Source: Cephalopachus bancanus (lineage: Eukaryota; Chordata; Mammalia; Primates; Tarsiidae). Taken from it: 64,000 nt of DNA. The notes beneath the pieces are model-generated. The model had not been told where the DNA came from. It saw nothing but the letters and a program-made list of their open reading frames with translations, and ran no database searches. Shown piece by piece: positions 23,497 through 34,189 of the stretch (position 1 is its first letter; every line of letters starts with the position of its first letter). The position numbers were made by a program, and so were the translations under genes. Where the stretch lies: assembly GCA_027257055.1 (NCBI GenBank), contig JAPVLO010000019.1, positions 10,559,001 to 10,623,000 of the forward strand. Reading direction: 5' to 3'.

Positions 23497-26310
23497 TTAA
23501 CCCTTGAACACTATGGGGACAAGCTGGATCAGCCTCAAGTGCAGCTGAAAATTAACACATAACTTTTGACTCCACCAAAACTTAACTAGTGAACTACACT
23601 TGACCGAAAACCTTACTGATAACATAAACAACCATTTAACATATATTTTTATGTCATATGAATTATATATTGTATTCTTACAATAGAGTAATAAATCAAG
23701 CTAGTGAAAAGAAAGTGTTATTAGGAAAATCATAAGGAGGCCATTGCCTTGCTAGACTCTGGTGCGGCCATGTGCTCTTTGAGTTATGGTTGTCGCCATG
23801 CTTCTTGACCCCCTACCCCACCTTGGGGAGGGGAATCTTCTCTCTTCCTTCTCTTTCACCCTCTAATTTACTTTCAAATTAACTCTATTTTTAATCTAAA
23901 AAAAAGAAGATTGTAAGGAAGAGAAAACACATTTATTATTCAGTGGAAGAGGATCATCATAAAGGCCTTCATGTTGAGTAGACTAAGGAGTAGGAGGAGG
24001 AAGAGAAAGGTTCTTGTAGTCTCAGAGGTGACAGAGGTGGAAGAAGTAGAAGGGAGGGCAAGAGAAGCAGCCACATTCTATGTAACTTTGCAAAAATTTC
24101 TGTCTGTTTTGATGAAATGTCTAAAATGTTTCTATAAGGTGCCGATTCTTCTCCCACCATTTGCTTTAGTTACAGTGGGTTCATGTCATAAAAGAATTCA
24201 AAAGCAATCTTGAATCATTGGAACCCTGCTGCCAGATTGTCTAATGTTAATTATTCTCTTGCACTGCATCGTTTGCATCTCCTTCTTCATCACCTGGCAC
24301 TGGTTTCAAAGCACTCATGTTCATCAAGTCGTCTTCCATTCATTCCTCTAGAGTGGTATCTATGAGCTCTTGAATTTCTCCAAGATTCCTATCTTGAGAC
24401 ACTGCACCTTCCACCTTTTTGTCTATACCCCCAATATCTTTTATTATTTCTTTCATTGGTTCTATCATAAATCCAGTGAAGTCATGCACAACATCTGGAC
24501 ATGGCTTTCTCCAGCAGGAAATTATTGTGTCAGGTTTAAAGCCTTTTATGTTCTTTATTTTTTTTTCTATAACAATTATGGCATCTTCAGTAGTGTAATT
24601 TATTCAGTCTTTCATGATATTCTCTCTACTGTGTTTCTCTTCCATAGTGTTGAAAATCCTTTCCCAAGAGTACCGTGTGCAATGATAGACAAAGATGATT
24701 ATGATCCTCTGGTCCACAGGCTGAACTAGAGATATTGTGTTTAGGGGCAAGTAGACTACGTCAACGCCTTTGGTATTGAACTCAATGGCCAAGGGCATTG
24801 CCCAACATCTAAAGAACTTAAAAGGTCAGTTGCTTACTGAAAAGATACTTCCTAACTTCAGGGACAAAGAATCAGTGGAACCAATCCAGAAAAAGTGTTC
24901 TTAATGTCCAGGTTTTCTTACTGTAAAACCAAAGGGCTGGCAGTTGGTGTTTTTCTCATCCTTTCAAAGCTCAGGGATTGGCAGCTTTACAGATAATGAC
25001 AGCTCTGATCATAAACCTGACTGCGTTTGCACAAAACAGTAGAGTTAACCTATTTCTTCTTGACATAGATTCTGGTGCTCACTTCTTTTCCTTATTAATA
25101 AATGTCTATTTATTTATTTATTTATGAATAGGGCACTTAGTTCTGCATTGAAAACCTGTTCAGGCAGACATTTTCTTCTCAGTGATTTTCTTACTGGTGT
25201 CTGGAAACTCGTCTGCTGCCTCTTGGTCTGCAGAAACTGCTTCTCCTGTTAGCTTGGGGTTTTTAATTCAGACTTCTCTCAGAAATTACCAAACTATTTT
25301 ACTGGCATTAACTTCTTCAGCTTTAGATCTTTTACCTTCCTTTTGTTTTAAGTTGCCATAAAATGACTTTGCTTTTTTCAGGAATCATTTTAGAGTCTAT
25401 AGGTATGCTTTTCCTATAGCAATCCTGCACCCACACAAAAGCAGCATTTCCAATAAGAGTGAAGACATTTCACCAAAAATGTGAGATTTTTGTGCCTACT
25501 GATATAGCTTCAGGAATTTATTTTTCTCCTTCTTTTTTTCCCAGTGGTCTTTACACTGGATTCATTTATCTTGAAATGACAGCAACCACAGTGGCAAAAC
25601 TCAATCCATGATACATATCGAGTAATTCAACTTTTTATTGTGATGTCATGACTTTGCTTCTTGGGAGCACTTCCAGCACCACTAGTGACACTTTGTATGG
25701 GTCTCATGGTGTTATTTAAGGTTTATGGTATTCCATTAAACACAAAAAATACTCAAGAACAAGGAGAGATCACTTTTTACTTCTACACTTGATTTTACTG
25801 GAGAGACAAACTGCTTGCGTGGCACTGATTGGCATCACATAACCTTTTAAATAGACACATACAACACTTAAGCTCACCACAAAACAACAGGAGGGGGCCA
25901 TGAAATTTTTGCAATTGTACGGTAAGTACCATAGTTAATTGTGTGCAGTTATGAGTCTATATTGCATCTTTATATTTGTTTACAGTACTCTCTATATAAT
26001 AAGTGGTACTGTGTATGGTCTGTGTTGTGTGCCTAAATTTTAATAAATTTTAACTTTTTATATTAAGTTGTGTATGTTTTAAAGTAGTAAATGAAAAAAT
26101 TAGACTACTACCTACAAATATTTTATGCACTTATGACATACTCAACTTTTTCTTAATTGTTTTGCTATTTCTTGGCTATGCAGTTTGTGAGTTTTTTCAA
26201 ATTGTTGCAAATTTCCAAAAAAAAGTTTTAAACTATATTTACTGAAAAAAAGATCCATGTATAAGTGAATCCACACAGTTCGAACTCAGGCTGTTCAAGG
26301 GTCAATTGTA
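23497..26310 (-). mobile_element. Tigger2-like DNA transposon, near full length
   Basis: The left end reads aacccttgaacactatgggg and the right end ctgttcaagggtcaattgta. The right end is the reverse complement of a cagttgacccttgaaca-type terminal repeat, and the left end keeps its inner part. Next to the left end, 'cacataacttttgactccacc' and 'ggccattgccttgctag'-type subterminal text fit the pogo/Tigger group. The length (about 2.8 kb) fits an autonomous Tigger2 copy. The encoded transposase is on the minus strand but riddled with stops. Tiggers are cut-and-paste elements of the Tc1/mariner superfamily; this one is a fossil. Confidence 0.85.
23960..25800 (-). pseudogene. Tigger-like transposase remnant
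   Basis: The clearest piece is on the minus strand at 24604-24798, where the frame reads YLPLNTISLVQPVDQ. This corresponds to the pogo/Tigger/CENP-B DDE-domain motif of the form LP-x-NTTS-xx-QP-x-DQ. Upstream and downstream pieces are in different frames with stops, so no full protein can be made. Boundaries are approximate. Confidence 0.72.
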
Positions 26311-26510
26311 TATGTAAAGTAACATAAAAATATATGTAAAAAATAAGAATCAAACTCATAACTGCTATGTTTTCTAGTGGAAGCAGCTAGGATTGAGATG
26401 GTACAAACAAAAATATTTACTCTTTAATCATACACTTCTCTATTTATGAATTTTTTTAGAATTAGTTTGTCAACTTATACAAATCACTCTCTGACGTTAA
26501 AGTTAAAATG

Positions 26511-26820
26511 TCATTAAATTTTTTTTTTTTTTTGAGTTGGAGTCTCACTCTGTCACCCAGACTGGAGTGCAGTGGCCGCCCCCAGCCACCGCAGCCTCAG
26601 CCTGCTGGGCTCCGGTGATCCTTCCACCTCAGCCTTCCGAGTAGCCGGAATTACAGGCATGTGCCACCACGCCCGGCTGATTTTTTGATTTATTGTAGAG
26701 ATGAGGTCTCGCTGCCCAGGCGGGTCTCGAACCCGCGGGCTCAGGCAATCCACTCACCTCAGCCTCCCAAAGGCGCGGGATTACAGGGTGAGCCACCGAG
26801 TCAGGCATCTCATTAAATTT
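26511..26820 (-). mobile_element. Young lineage-specific Alu (deleted form)
   Basis: Antisense Alu of the young GC-rich type with the shortened 'tctcgctgcccagg' junction. An 11-bp duplication, tcattaaattt, flanks it at 26511-26521 and 26810-26820. Confidence 0.95.
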
Positions 26821-27353
26821 AAACAATAATTTCGGGAGAAAGAAGTTTACAGGCTTGGAGATCATGAAGGGTGTCTTAAAGACTTTCTTAGAAGGCAGAA
26901 GAGAGAAACAGAATAAAACAAAACAAAATAAATGGTTCTTCTTATGACATTGATGCCATTACATCGAGCATTGCAAGAAGCTAGGATAGTGAGATTAACA
27001 GATTAATTTATTGTTTGAAAGAATTCGATTCGGGCATTCTACTATTGCAACTCAAGCCATTCTCATAGTTCTCATTTGCTAGATAAAACAATATTCTTCA
27101 TTCCATTATTTCTCCCATTTTATTGAAAGTTGTTATTTTCACATATCTAAAAAAGTAATTAGCAAATGCCTTGAACTTAGAAGAATTCTGTGGAAGAGTC
27201 ATGCTCTTGTATATTTTCCCCTGAAACATCCATATATCTTGTTCAATTTTAAACATTTATTGGTTGCCATCCAAATCAGTGTAAAGTTATAGCAAGCATT
27301 TTAATGACAACTCATTGATTGATTTGGTCCTAGCCTTAAGGCAGAGACTGGCA
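26821..27353. other. No recognisable feature
   Basis: Unassigned sequence up to the CA microsatellite. Confidence 0.5.
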
Positions 27354-27362
27354 TGCGCGCGT

Positions 27363-27410
<48 letters not shown>
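27354..27410 (+). repeat. (CA)n microsatellite
   Basis: A short alternating purine-pyrimidine lead (gcgcgcgtgc) is followed by more than 20 uninterrupted CA units; uninterrupted arrays of this length are usually polymorphic. Confidence 0.97.
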
Positions 27411-27439
27411 TTGGTGCAAGTGGAGAGATGATTTCTTTT

Positions 27440-27800
27440 TACAAGACACAAAGCATAAATCAAAAAGCAAATGATTGATGAATTTGACTACATTAGCACA
27501 TCTGTTTTTCTAAAAACACTCTGAAAAAGTATTTTAAAAGATATGTGTAATGCATATATCTGGGGAAAATTAGTATCAAGAATGTAAAGAAAGTTTTATG
27601 AAACAACAAGAAAAACATATGACCCTATAAAAATGAGCAAAATAAATGAATAGGAATTTCACTAAAGAAAAAGCACAAATGACCTGTATTTATTCGAAAA
27701 GTTTTTGTTCGACTTCATCAGTATTTAAGGAGCTATGAAATGAAACAATTTGAAATGCATATTACTTCCACTAAGTTGTTAAATACTAATAAGGCACACA
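27440..27800 (+). mobile_element. Old L1M/HAL1-like ORF2 fragment
   Basis: Sense text such as 'tttttacaagacacaaagca', 'gatgaatttgactacattag', 'aataggaatttcactaaag' and 'gagctatgaaatgaaacaa' follows the ORF2 C-terminal order of old L1-type LINEs. It is strongly diverged and its edges are unclear. Confidence 0.55.
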
Positions 27801-27825
27801 GTAACAGAATGTGAAACACTACTAG

Positions 27826-27958
27826 AAAGGATTGTCAGTGGTGGAATACTGCCGGGAGCGGGGCACGCCTCATCAACAAGGTTACCCGCAAAATGACCAT
27901 TTGTATACCTAACCTTGAATTGTACCCCACATATTTAAAATAAAAAATTTTTTAAAAA
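27826..27958 (+). mobile_element. Young-type L1 3' end, severely 5' truncated
   Basis: 'gggcacgcctcatcaacaag', 'gtatacctaaccttgaattg' and 'taccccacat' match the 3' end of the L1 at 10138-12809. Only about 110 bp plus an A-rich tail is present. It has a single G-rich 3' UTR unit. Confidence 0.85.
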
Positions 27959-27975
27959 GATAGGAAGTGAACAAT

Positions 27976-28271
27976 GGGGCCAGGTGCGGTGAATCATGCA
28001 TGTAATCCAGGCACTTTGAGAGGCTGAGATGAGAAAATCGCTTGAGGCACGGAGTTTGAGACCAGCCTGGGCAATACAGCAAGACCTCGGATCTCTACAA
28101 AAAAAAACCAAAAAAAATTTAGCCAAGCGTAGTGGCATATACGTGTAGTCCCAGCTACTAGGTGAGGCCTAAGTATCACCTGAGCCCAGGAGGTCAAGAA
28201 GGCTGCAGAGAGCCATGGTCATGATTGTGCCACTGCATTCAAGCCTGGGTGACAGAGTGGGACTCTGACAA

Positions 28272-28314
<43 letters not shown>
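27976..28314 (+). mobile_element. Old AluJ-like element with (AAAT)n tail
   Basis: Left arm ggccaggtgcggtgaatcatg, 'cagcctgggcaatacagcaag' and 'gagcccaggaggtcaagaagg' are AluJ-like features. It lacks the private changes of the young copies. The tail is a clean (AAAT)n array at 28271-28314. Confidence 0.92.
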
Positions 28315-28374
28315 AGGAGAGAGAAAGAAAGTTTCTTTCCAGTTAGGATGGGGCAATTAACTTCTCAGTGATTC

Positions 28375-28996
28375 TTGTATTTTTGTTAAAAGAGGTTTTA
28401 TTGTACCTTGTCAAAGATAAATCCAAACACTATAAAGAGGTAAGGATAGATTTAATCAATAATATATTATTGCAATAGAAAGAAAGGGTCCAGTGTGAAC
28501 TGAACTCAACTTTGGTTTGTACAGAGGTGACTGGGTGTTTTAAAGGAAGTGAAATGAAGCAGTTGTCAGAGATGTGAGTGAGGGCTCGGTAGACAGGAAA
28601 GTGAAAAAAAATTACAAAGAATTGGTCAGTGTGAATGTAGTCATACCAGCTGTGTCTATTCGATGCAATTATGGAAGTTAGGATTCTATCCTCACACAGA
28701 AACCTGGAGAGAGTGGCCTTGTCCTTCCTGATGATTACATTTCAAAAGATTGGTTTCAATTTTATGAGACACTTCTGAATTGTAGGAGACCTGTATGCAT
28801 CTCAAAGGACAGAGGAAGGATTCACAATTATAACTTTGCTCAGTAAATGCTCTAAGAAACGGTGGCCAGGAGCCTATTGTCAGCTTTTGGTTAGAACAAA
28901 CAACAAATACTTTGGCAGCCTTGTGTTTTCTCAGGCAGACATTTTCAGTGTAGGGGTGGGAGGTGTGGCCTTGAGATGCTAAAAACTATATTAATA
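28375..28996. repeat. Possible LTR or other old repeat (unassigned)
   Basis: Text such as 'ttattgcaatagaaagaaag', 'ggtccagtgtgaactgaact' and 'gttttctcaggcagacattt' has the feel of an old LTR, and the sequence continues on the far side of the Alu at 29011-29304. I cannot name the family. Confidence 0.25.
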
Positions 28997-29318
28997 CTTA
29001 TTTAAGTCTTTTTTTTTTTTTTTTTGAGTTGGAGTCTCACTCTTTCGCCCAAACTGGAGTGCAGTGGCCGCTCCCGGCCACCGCAGCCTCGACCTGCTGG
29101 GCTCCGGCAATCCTTCCGCCTCAGCCTTCCGAGTAGCCGGAACTACAGGCACGCGCTACCACACCTGGCTAATTTTTTGATTTATTGTAGAGATGAGGTC
29201 TCGCCAAGTTGCCCACGCAGGTCTCGAACCCGCGGGCTCAGGCAATCCACTCACCTCAGCCTCCCAAAGGCGCGGGATTACAGGCTGAGCCACCGAGCCC
29301 GGCTCTTATTTAAATCTT
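28997..29318 (-). mobile_element. Young lineage-specific Alu (non-deleted form)
   Basis: Antisense young Alu retaining the 'tctcgccaagttgcccacg' junction. A 14-bp duplication with one mismatch (cttatttaagtctt versus cttatttaaatctt) flanks it at 28997-29010 and 29305-29318. Confidence 0.94.
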
Positions 29319-30007
29319 AATATGGGGGAAGGGTGTTGAACAAAATTATTTGTGTTGAATGTCTGTAGTTTTTATAGGCTAAAGTTGGAGCATAGTTAAA
29401 AAGAGGGCTCAGAGGAGTCTGACTAGAATATGGTCAACAAAATAATCTTTGTCACCCTTACTGGTTCATATGTTGTAAAATCTTTTTCAGTGCTGTACCA
29501 ATTGGCTGTTTGCAATCAAACTGTGTGTCTCCTGATTGCAACACAAACATTCTGATTAGTAGAGAAAAGGAAGTCTGAAGGGAGTGTGGTTCTGACAACC
29601 ACATATCCATCATATTCTGACCTTAAACTATACTTGGGAGGAATTCACCAGATGCTCAGGGACAGGCAGTGTTCACTCAAAACTGTCATATGACACTGAT
29701 GACTGATGATGTTCAACACAATCAAATAGAATTGACTAATTCTCCAGTACTATTTTTCTTACTTTTTGCTATTCTACTAATCTTGCTTTATCAATAATGC
29801 TCTGACAAACTCTAATAAGTGACTAAAAGTTTTCTCAGTATGTTCTCCCTGATCTGCATCTTGTTACTTTTGGGACTTTATGGTCTTTTTTTGCCACTTC
29901 AGAAAATATTAAAGCCATTGTGTGATTTTTCAGACTATAGCAATTGCTCTCAATTTCACTGTGGACTAGATAGGTCATTCACTAACTATTTTGCTAACAA
30001 ATTGAAT
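29319..30007. other. No confidently recognised feature
   Basis: May include the right part of the possible LTR-like repeat interrupted by the Alu; otherwise nothing assignable. Confidence 0.4.
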
Positions 30008-30178
30008 AGATGTTTCTTTTTTTAATTTTAAGGATGTAGGGTACACCTCAGAGTTAGGTATATAAATGTTCTTATGCAGATATACTTGTTGGTGAGGTGT
30101 GCTCCTCCCTCCCTTGGCAGTTTCCCACTACTACCAATTCCTTTCTTATAGTATTATGATAATTGTTTAAGATGTTTC
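30008..30178 (-). mobile_element. Young-type L1 3' end with target-site duplication
   Basis: A 150-bp antisense L1 3' UTR end ('ggatgtagggtacacctcag', 'gttggtgaggtgtgctcctcc', 'tttcttatagtattatgat') starts with the complement of an A-tail. The duplication agatgtttc occurs at 30008-30016 and 30170-30178. One G-rich unit is present. Confidence 0.9.
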
Positions 30179-31831
30179 CTTAAATATTTCAGAAGGTAGA
30201 TTTCTGTCCATAAATTCCTTCTGGTGCTTTAGCTTACTTCATAAAATTAATACAACATCTTAACCTTGTACATATTGGATCCTGATCCCACATCAAAAAA
30301 TACTTCTGCTGAGGTTGTTAAAACCCTATTAACAAGACACAGTCCACAGAGAATGGAAACTAATATTAGAGCTCTCCTTCCTATTGTCAGTTTGTGCTCT
30401 CCAGAGACATTCTAGCCTGCTTTACAGTCACTGCTCAACTCTATTCAATGAAGCTCTTCTCTTTGAACTTTATTTCTCTATTCCTTTGAGAAAAGTGGAA
30501 CTTAATTTATCAGGAGACTCTATGCCCCCTCTATAGTACTATATTTAGTACACAAATTCAGCTCTGGAAGCTCGAGAACACAGTGTAAATTCATTAGCCA
30601 GAGTTGTCATGGGCATCAAATATCCCTTAATGGTTTCTTAGCTTAGTTCATAGGCTGAAGGCTGGATTTGTGCTATTGCAAATACTTCTTGTTGTATTTA
30701 TTTAAATAAAGAGGATCGAAAAAAAGTTCATGACCATACGCAAGGAAAAAGTCACCTATAGAAGAAACATCTGGATTTTCAGAAATCTTTTTTTATTGCC
30801 TAGCTGAGTAATCTACATCCCTTACTTTGGAGCCTTTTACAAGGATTAATAATCATTTTATTTCTGGTATTTGCCTATGTTGTGGGAGCCTATGTATCCT
30901 ATCTTGAGCCTTAAATGCAACTGTATAGTCATTGTCAGGTCAGATGATTAGGTAGCTTATCCTGCAACATAAGTGCAGGAATAACAAACTGTAGAACAAT
31001 AGACTTGTTATCAGGGCAACTTCCTGATCAGCAAAATCACGGTAATAGTAAAGATGTGGGTGTCTTGGATTAAAGTCCTACCTTCTGACTTTGGTCTTAA
31101 ACAAAAAGGGGGAACTGAAAATAAAAGGGTTAAAAATAACTCATTATTGTTCTCAGTAGGAAGCTGGCTTGGTTCTAACAACTAGGATAGATATTCTCTT
31201 CTTGTACATGAACAATTTCAGAAAATGCCAGCACTGGATAAGACTATTCTAATCATGAAAGAGCAAGACAAAAACAAGACTATTCTGTAATCATGTTGAG
31301 CCTAGACAAAAAAAAAAAAGAAAAAAGAAAAAGAAACTTGTGTAAACTACAGTCATGCCCAAACATCCCATAAGTAATCACTGCTTCTTTAGGAATTATA
31401 GCTCCACATTGGCCTCCTAAATAAAATTATTGAGATAGTGAATCATAGAATTGCTTGGGTTTACTGAGAATACCTATTTCAGAGAAAAAGCTGCTTGCTG
31501 ACTTTAAACCTTTATCAAATTACTTGAGTACAAATCCTATACACCTCTCCTAAAACTCTGTACTGCAATCTGCATTTCTCCATTAGGTGTGGTCTCCTTT
31601 GTTGCAATAAGTACCCAAATCCCCAACTTCATTTAATTATCTGGTCATCTTTGGCTGAATGGCACTGATATAAAAGTATCAAAATTTCAGAAACATCAAA
31701 GAATATATGTTTATTTCTCACTTATGTTATATGTTAATTGCAAATGAACAGAAAATTCTACTTCATGCTGTCCTCAATCTTGGCAAAATAATGCAAGCCC
31801 TATGTGAACCTTGGTGGTTAATGTAAATGAG
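30179..31831. other. No recognisable feature
   Basis: About 1.65 kb without assignable repeats or genes; one A-rich run lies at 31310-31336. Confidence 0.5.
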
Positions 31832-32431
31832 AGAAAGAGATTGGTCAGAGTTCTCCAGAGATATAGAGCTAAGAGTACATACATCTAAATCTATATATAT
31901 GTAGATATATATAAAGAGAGAGATATAAATAGATAGATATAGATATAGATATATAAGAGAGGATTATGGAGGCTAAGAAGTTCTACTACCTTCAGTTTGC
32001 AAGTTGGAGAACCATGAAAGCTGGTGGTATAATTTAGTCTGAGTCCAAAGACCTGAGAACCTGGGTAGCCAAGGATGTAACTCTCAGTACAAGATTAAAA
32101 GCCTGAGAACCTAGGAATTCACAATTGTTAAGTCCTAGAGTTAAAAAGTTTGAGATATTCTGGTGTTCTGGTGTTGAGGGTGGAACAAGATAAATGTTCC
32201 GCCTTCAGGAAAAAAAGTCAATTCTTTTTCTGTCTTTTTAAAAATTTGTTCTTCAGTGGATTAGATGATGCCTGCCCACATTGATGAGGGTAGATATTTT
32301 TTACTGGGTCTACTGATTCAAATGCTAATACTTTCTGGAAACACCATCATAGATACATCCAAAAAATAATGTCATACCAGCTGAGTATCCTTTAACTCAG
32401 TCAGGCTTACATCTAAAATCAACCATCATAG
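31832..32431 (-). mobile_element. MLT2-like (ERVL-type) LTR
   Basis: On the plus strand it opens 'ggtcagagttctccagagat', contains 'gaggattatggaggctaaga', 'gattagatgatgcctgccca' and 'ttgatgagggtagatat', and ends 'aaaatcaaccatcata'. Read on the minus strand this is the usual tatgatggtt...LTR start and its known internal blocks. The segment at 31885-31955 has expanded into (TAGA)/(TA) repeats. It could be a solo LTR, or the 3' LTR of the ERVL-like provirus to its right; a possible 5-bp duplication (gaaag/gaagg) favours solo, weakly. Confidence 0.7.
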
Positions 32432-33540
32432 AAGGTATATTAAATTGTGCATTGGCTCTTAAAGCTTCTGCCCCCCCCCAAATATATACAATTTCTGTAC
32501 ATATTTTATTAACTAAAGCAAATCCCATTGCCATAGCTAACTGTAATCCTACCATCTTCTTAGAGAAGAATGTACAATATTTGATGGACAGAAGAAAGAA
32601 TTGCTGTTTACTTTTTGAGGGGAAGAAAAGTAAAGATATAATTGGATAGGAAGGTTTCTGAGGCACAGTGCTGTTCTATATCTGGCCCAGGTTATGCTTA
32701 TACATATAGTCTCTTTATTACTGTCCTGTAGAACATACATATACATTATTTTAAAACTTTACAATAAAAATAATAAAGAATAGAATAAACTTTGATATAT
32801 AACCTGAAAATTAAAAAATGAAAAACTGTAACAGGTAATTTTAATTAAAAATTGGCACTTATTTTTTATTTGTGTTATGAAAACGTCAACCAACACATCA
32901 AAAATGATTAAAACAGTTCTTAAAAACTAGAATATTAATAATTTTTATTTTCAAGCCCAACCACATATGCAATTTTGTTGACATTCCTATTAATTAAAAC
33001 TCTTACTTTATCGCTACCAACCTTTCATGCAAAAATGAAGAGAAGACAAAGATATGGAAAAGACAAAAAAAAATAAGAAAAGTAACAATCTAAGACATGA
33101 AACATCCAACTACTATGAGTTCCAGAAAGAAAAGGAAGAAGTGATAAGAAGAAGCTACCAAAGCAATGCTACCCCATAATATAAGAATATTAGTGTTTAG
33201 ATTGAAATGCTTACTGCAGCCCCACCACAATAAGTGAAGGAAAACCTATATCAAGTCATAAAGCTTTAAAGCTTCCTCAGCATCAGGATAAGGAAAATAT
33301 CACAAAACTTTTCACAGAGAAAAAAAGTTAAAGAAAAAATGTGATGGGCAACTCATATGTAGGAATGCCAAAAATCTTAAAAATTGCAGTAAATTGAATA
33401 TGGCATAACAATCTCAAAATCAACCTAAGAATAGCTTAACCCAGAAGTGAAAAGATGCCTCAATATTAATTAAAACTATAATGTAATTTACTTAGACTGA
33501 ATAAGCAAAAGTTAATCTTAATAGATACTGAAAATTACTA
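32432..33540. other. No confidently recognised feature
   Basis: Unassigned sequence with a C9 run at 32470-32478. If the LTR to the left belongs to the provirus, this could be degraded internal sequence, but I see no motif. Confidence 0.4.
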
Positions 33541-34189
33541 ATTTTAATATCTGATTTAGGATGAGTTCTCCAGGAAACAAACTCTGAGAAGCAGATTTGT
33601 GAGCAGAAGTTTGGTTAAGATCACATGTAAAATATACTTCTGAATAATTGGAGGAATCAGAACTGCTGCTCCCCTGGAAGTTCTGGAAGTGGGATGGCAA
33701 TTCTGATCGGAGGCAAGAGGTCCAGCTTTTGTACTCCCATGTCCACCAGGGATAAATAGCGAGTCGGCTTTTTTTTTTCGGTTTAACCAGTTTCTGAAGA
33801 GGAAATTAGCTGGTTAGCCATCAGTAGCTAATATACCTAGCACCTGAGGAAATGATCAATTTATTCCTAAAAGTAACATCTGGATGATCCAACATAGTTT
33901 CCACTATGTTCTAACCATTTTGCCACTCATGGAGTAAGTTCATCTTGTCTAGAAACAGCTTTTCTGGGATTCTGGTTGACTTTACTCTCTCGAGAAACTA
34001 ATAAGAGGAAGCAAGACAAACAACAACTCCCTCAACTCCAACTATTCTCTAGGGGTGGTATTTTACTGACATCCAAGCACTGGTCCCAGTTGCTACAAGT
34101 TTTGACTTTTGGCAGTGGCAGTATCTTGTCTAGCTTTGGTATATGAGCCTACACAGTTGATTCTGTGCCTAGCCTGCAGCCATGCCTTT
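33541..34189 (-). mobile_element. Possible end of ERVL-like internal region
   Basis: This stretch continues across the L1 insertion into the region at 35625 onward. On the minus strand it contains serine/proline-rich broken reading text but no diagnostic motif. It is assigned to the provirus only by continuity. Confidence 0.3.

Noticed and set aside
24370..24729. 119-codon open frame on the plus strand
   Set aside because: It is antisense to the Tigger-like transposase remnant, whose motif reads on the minus strand.
3243..29320. Repeated open frames starting MSWSLTLSPRLECSGRSR
   Set aside because: These are antisense translations of Alu elements and appear wherever an Alu lies.
32470..32478. 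C9 run as a polypurine tract next to the LTR
   Set aside because: It lies about 40 bp from the LTR edge rather than directly adjoining it, so it is not good evidence that the LTR is attached to a provirus.
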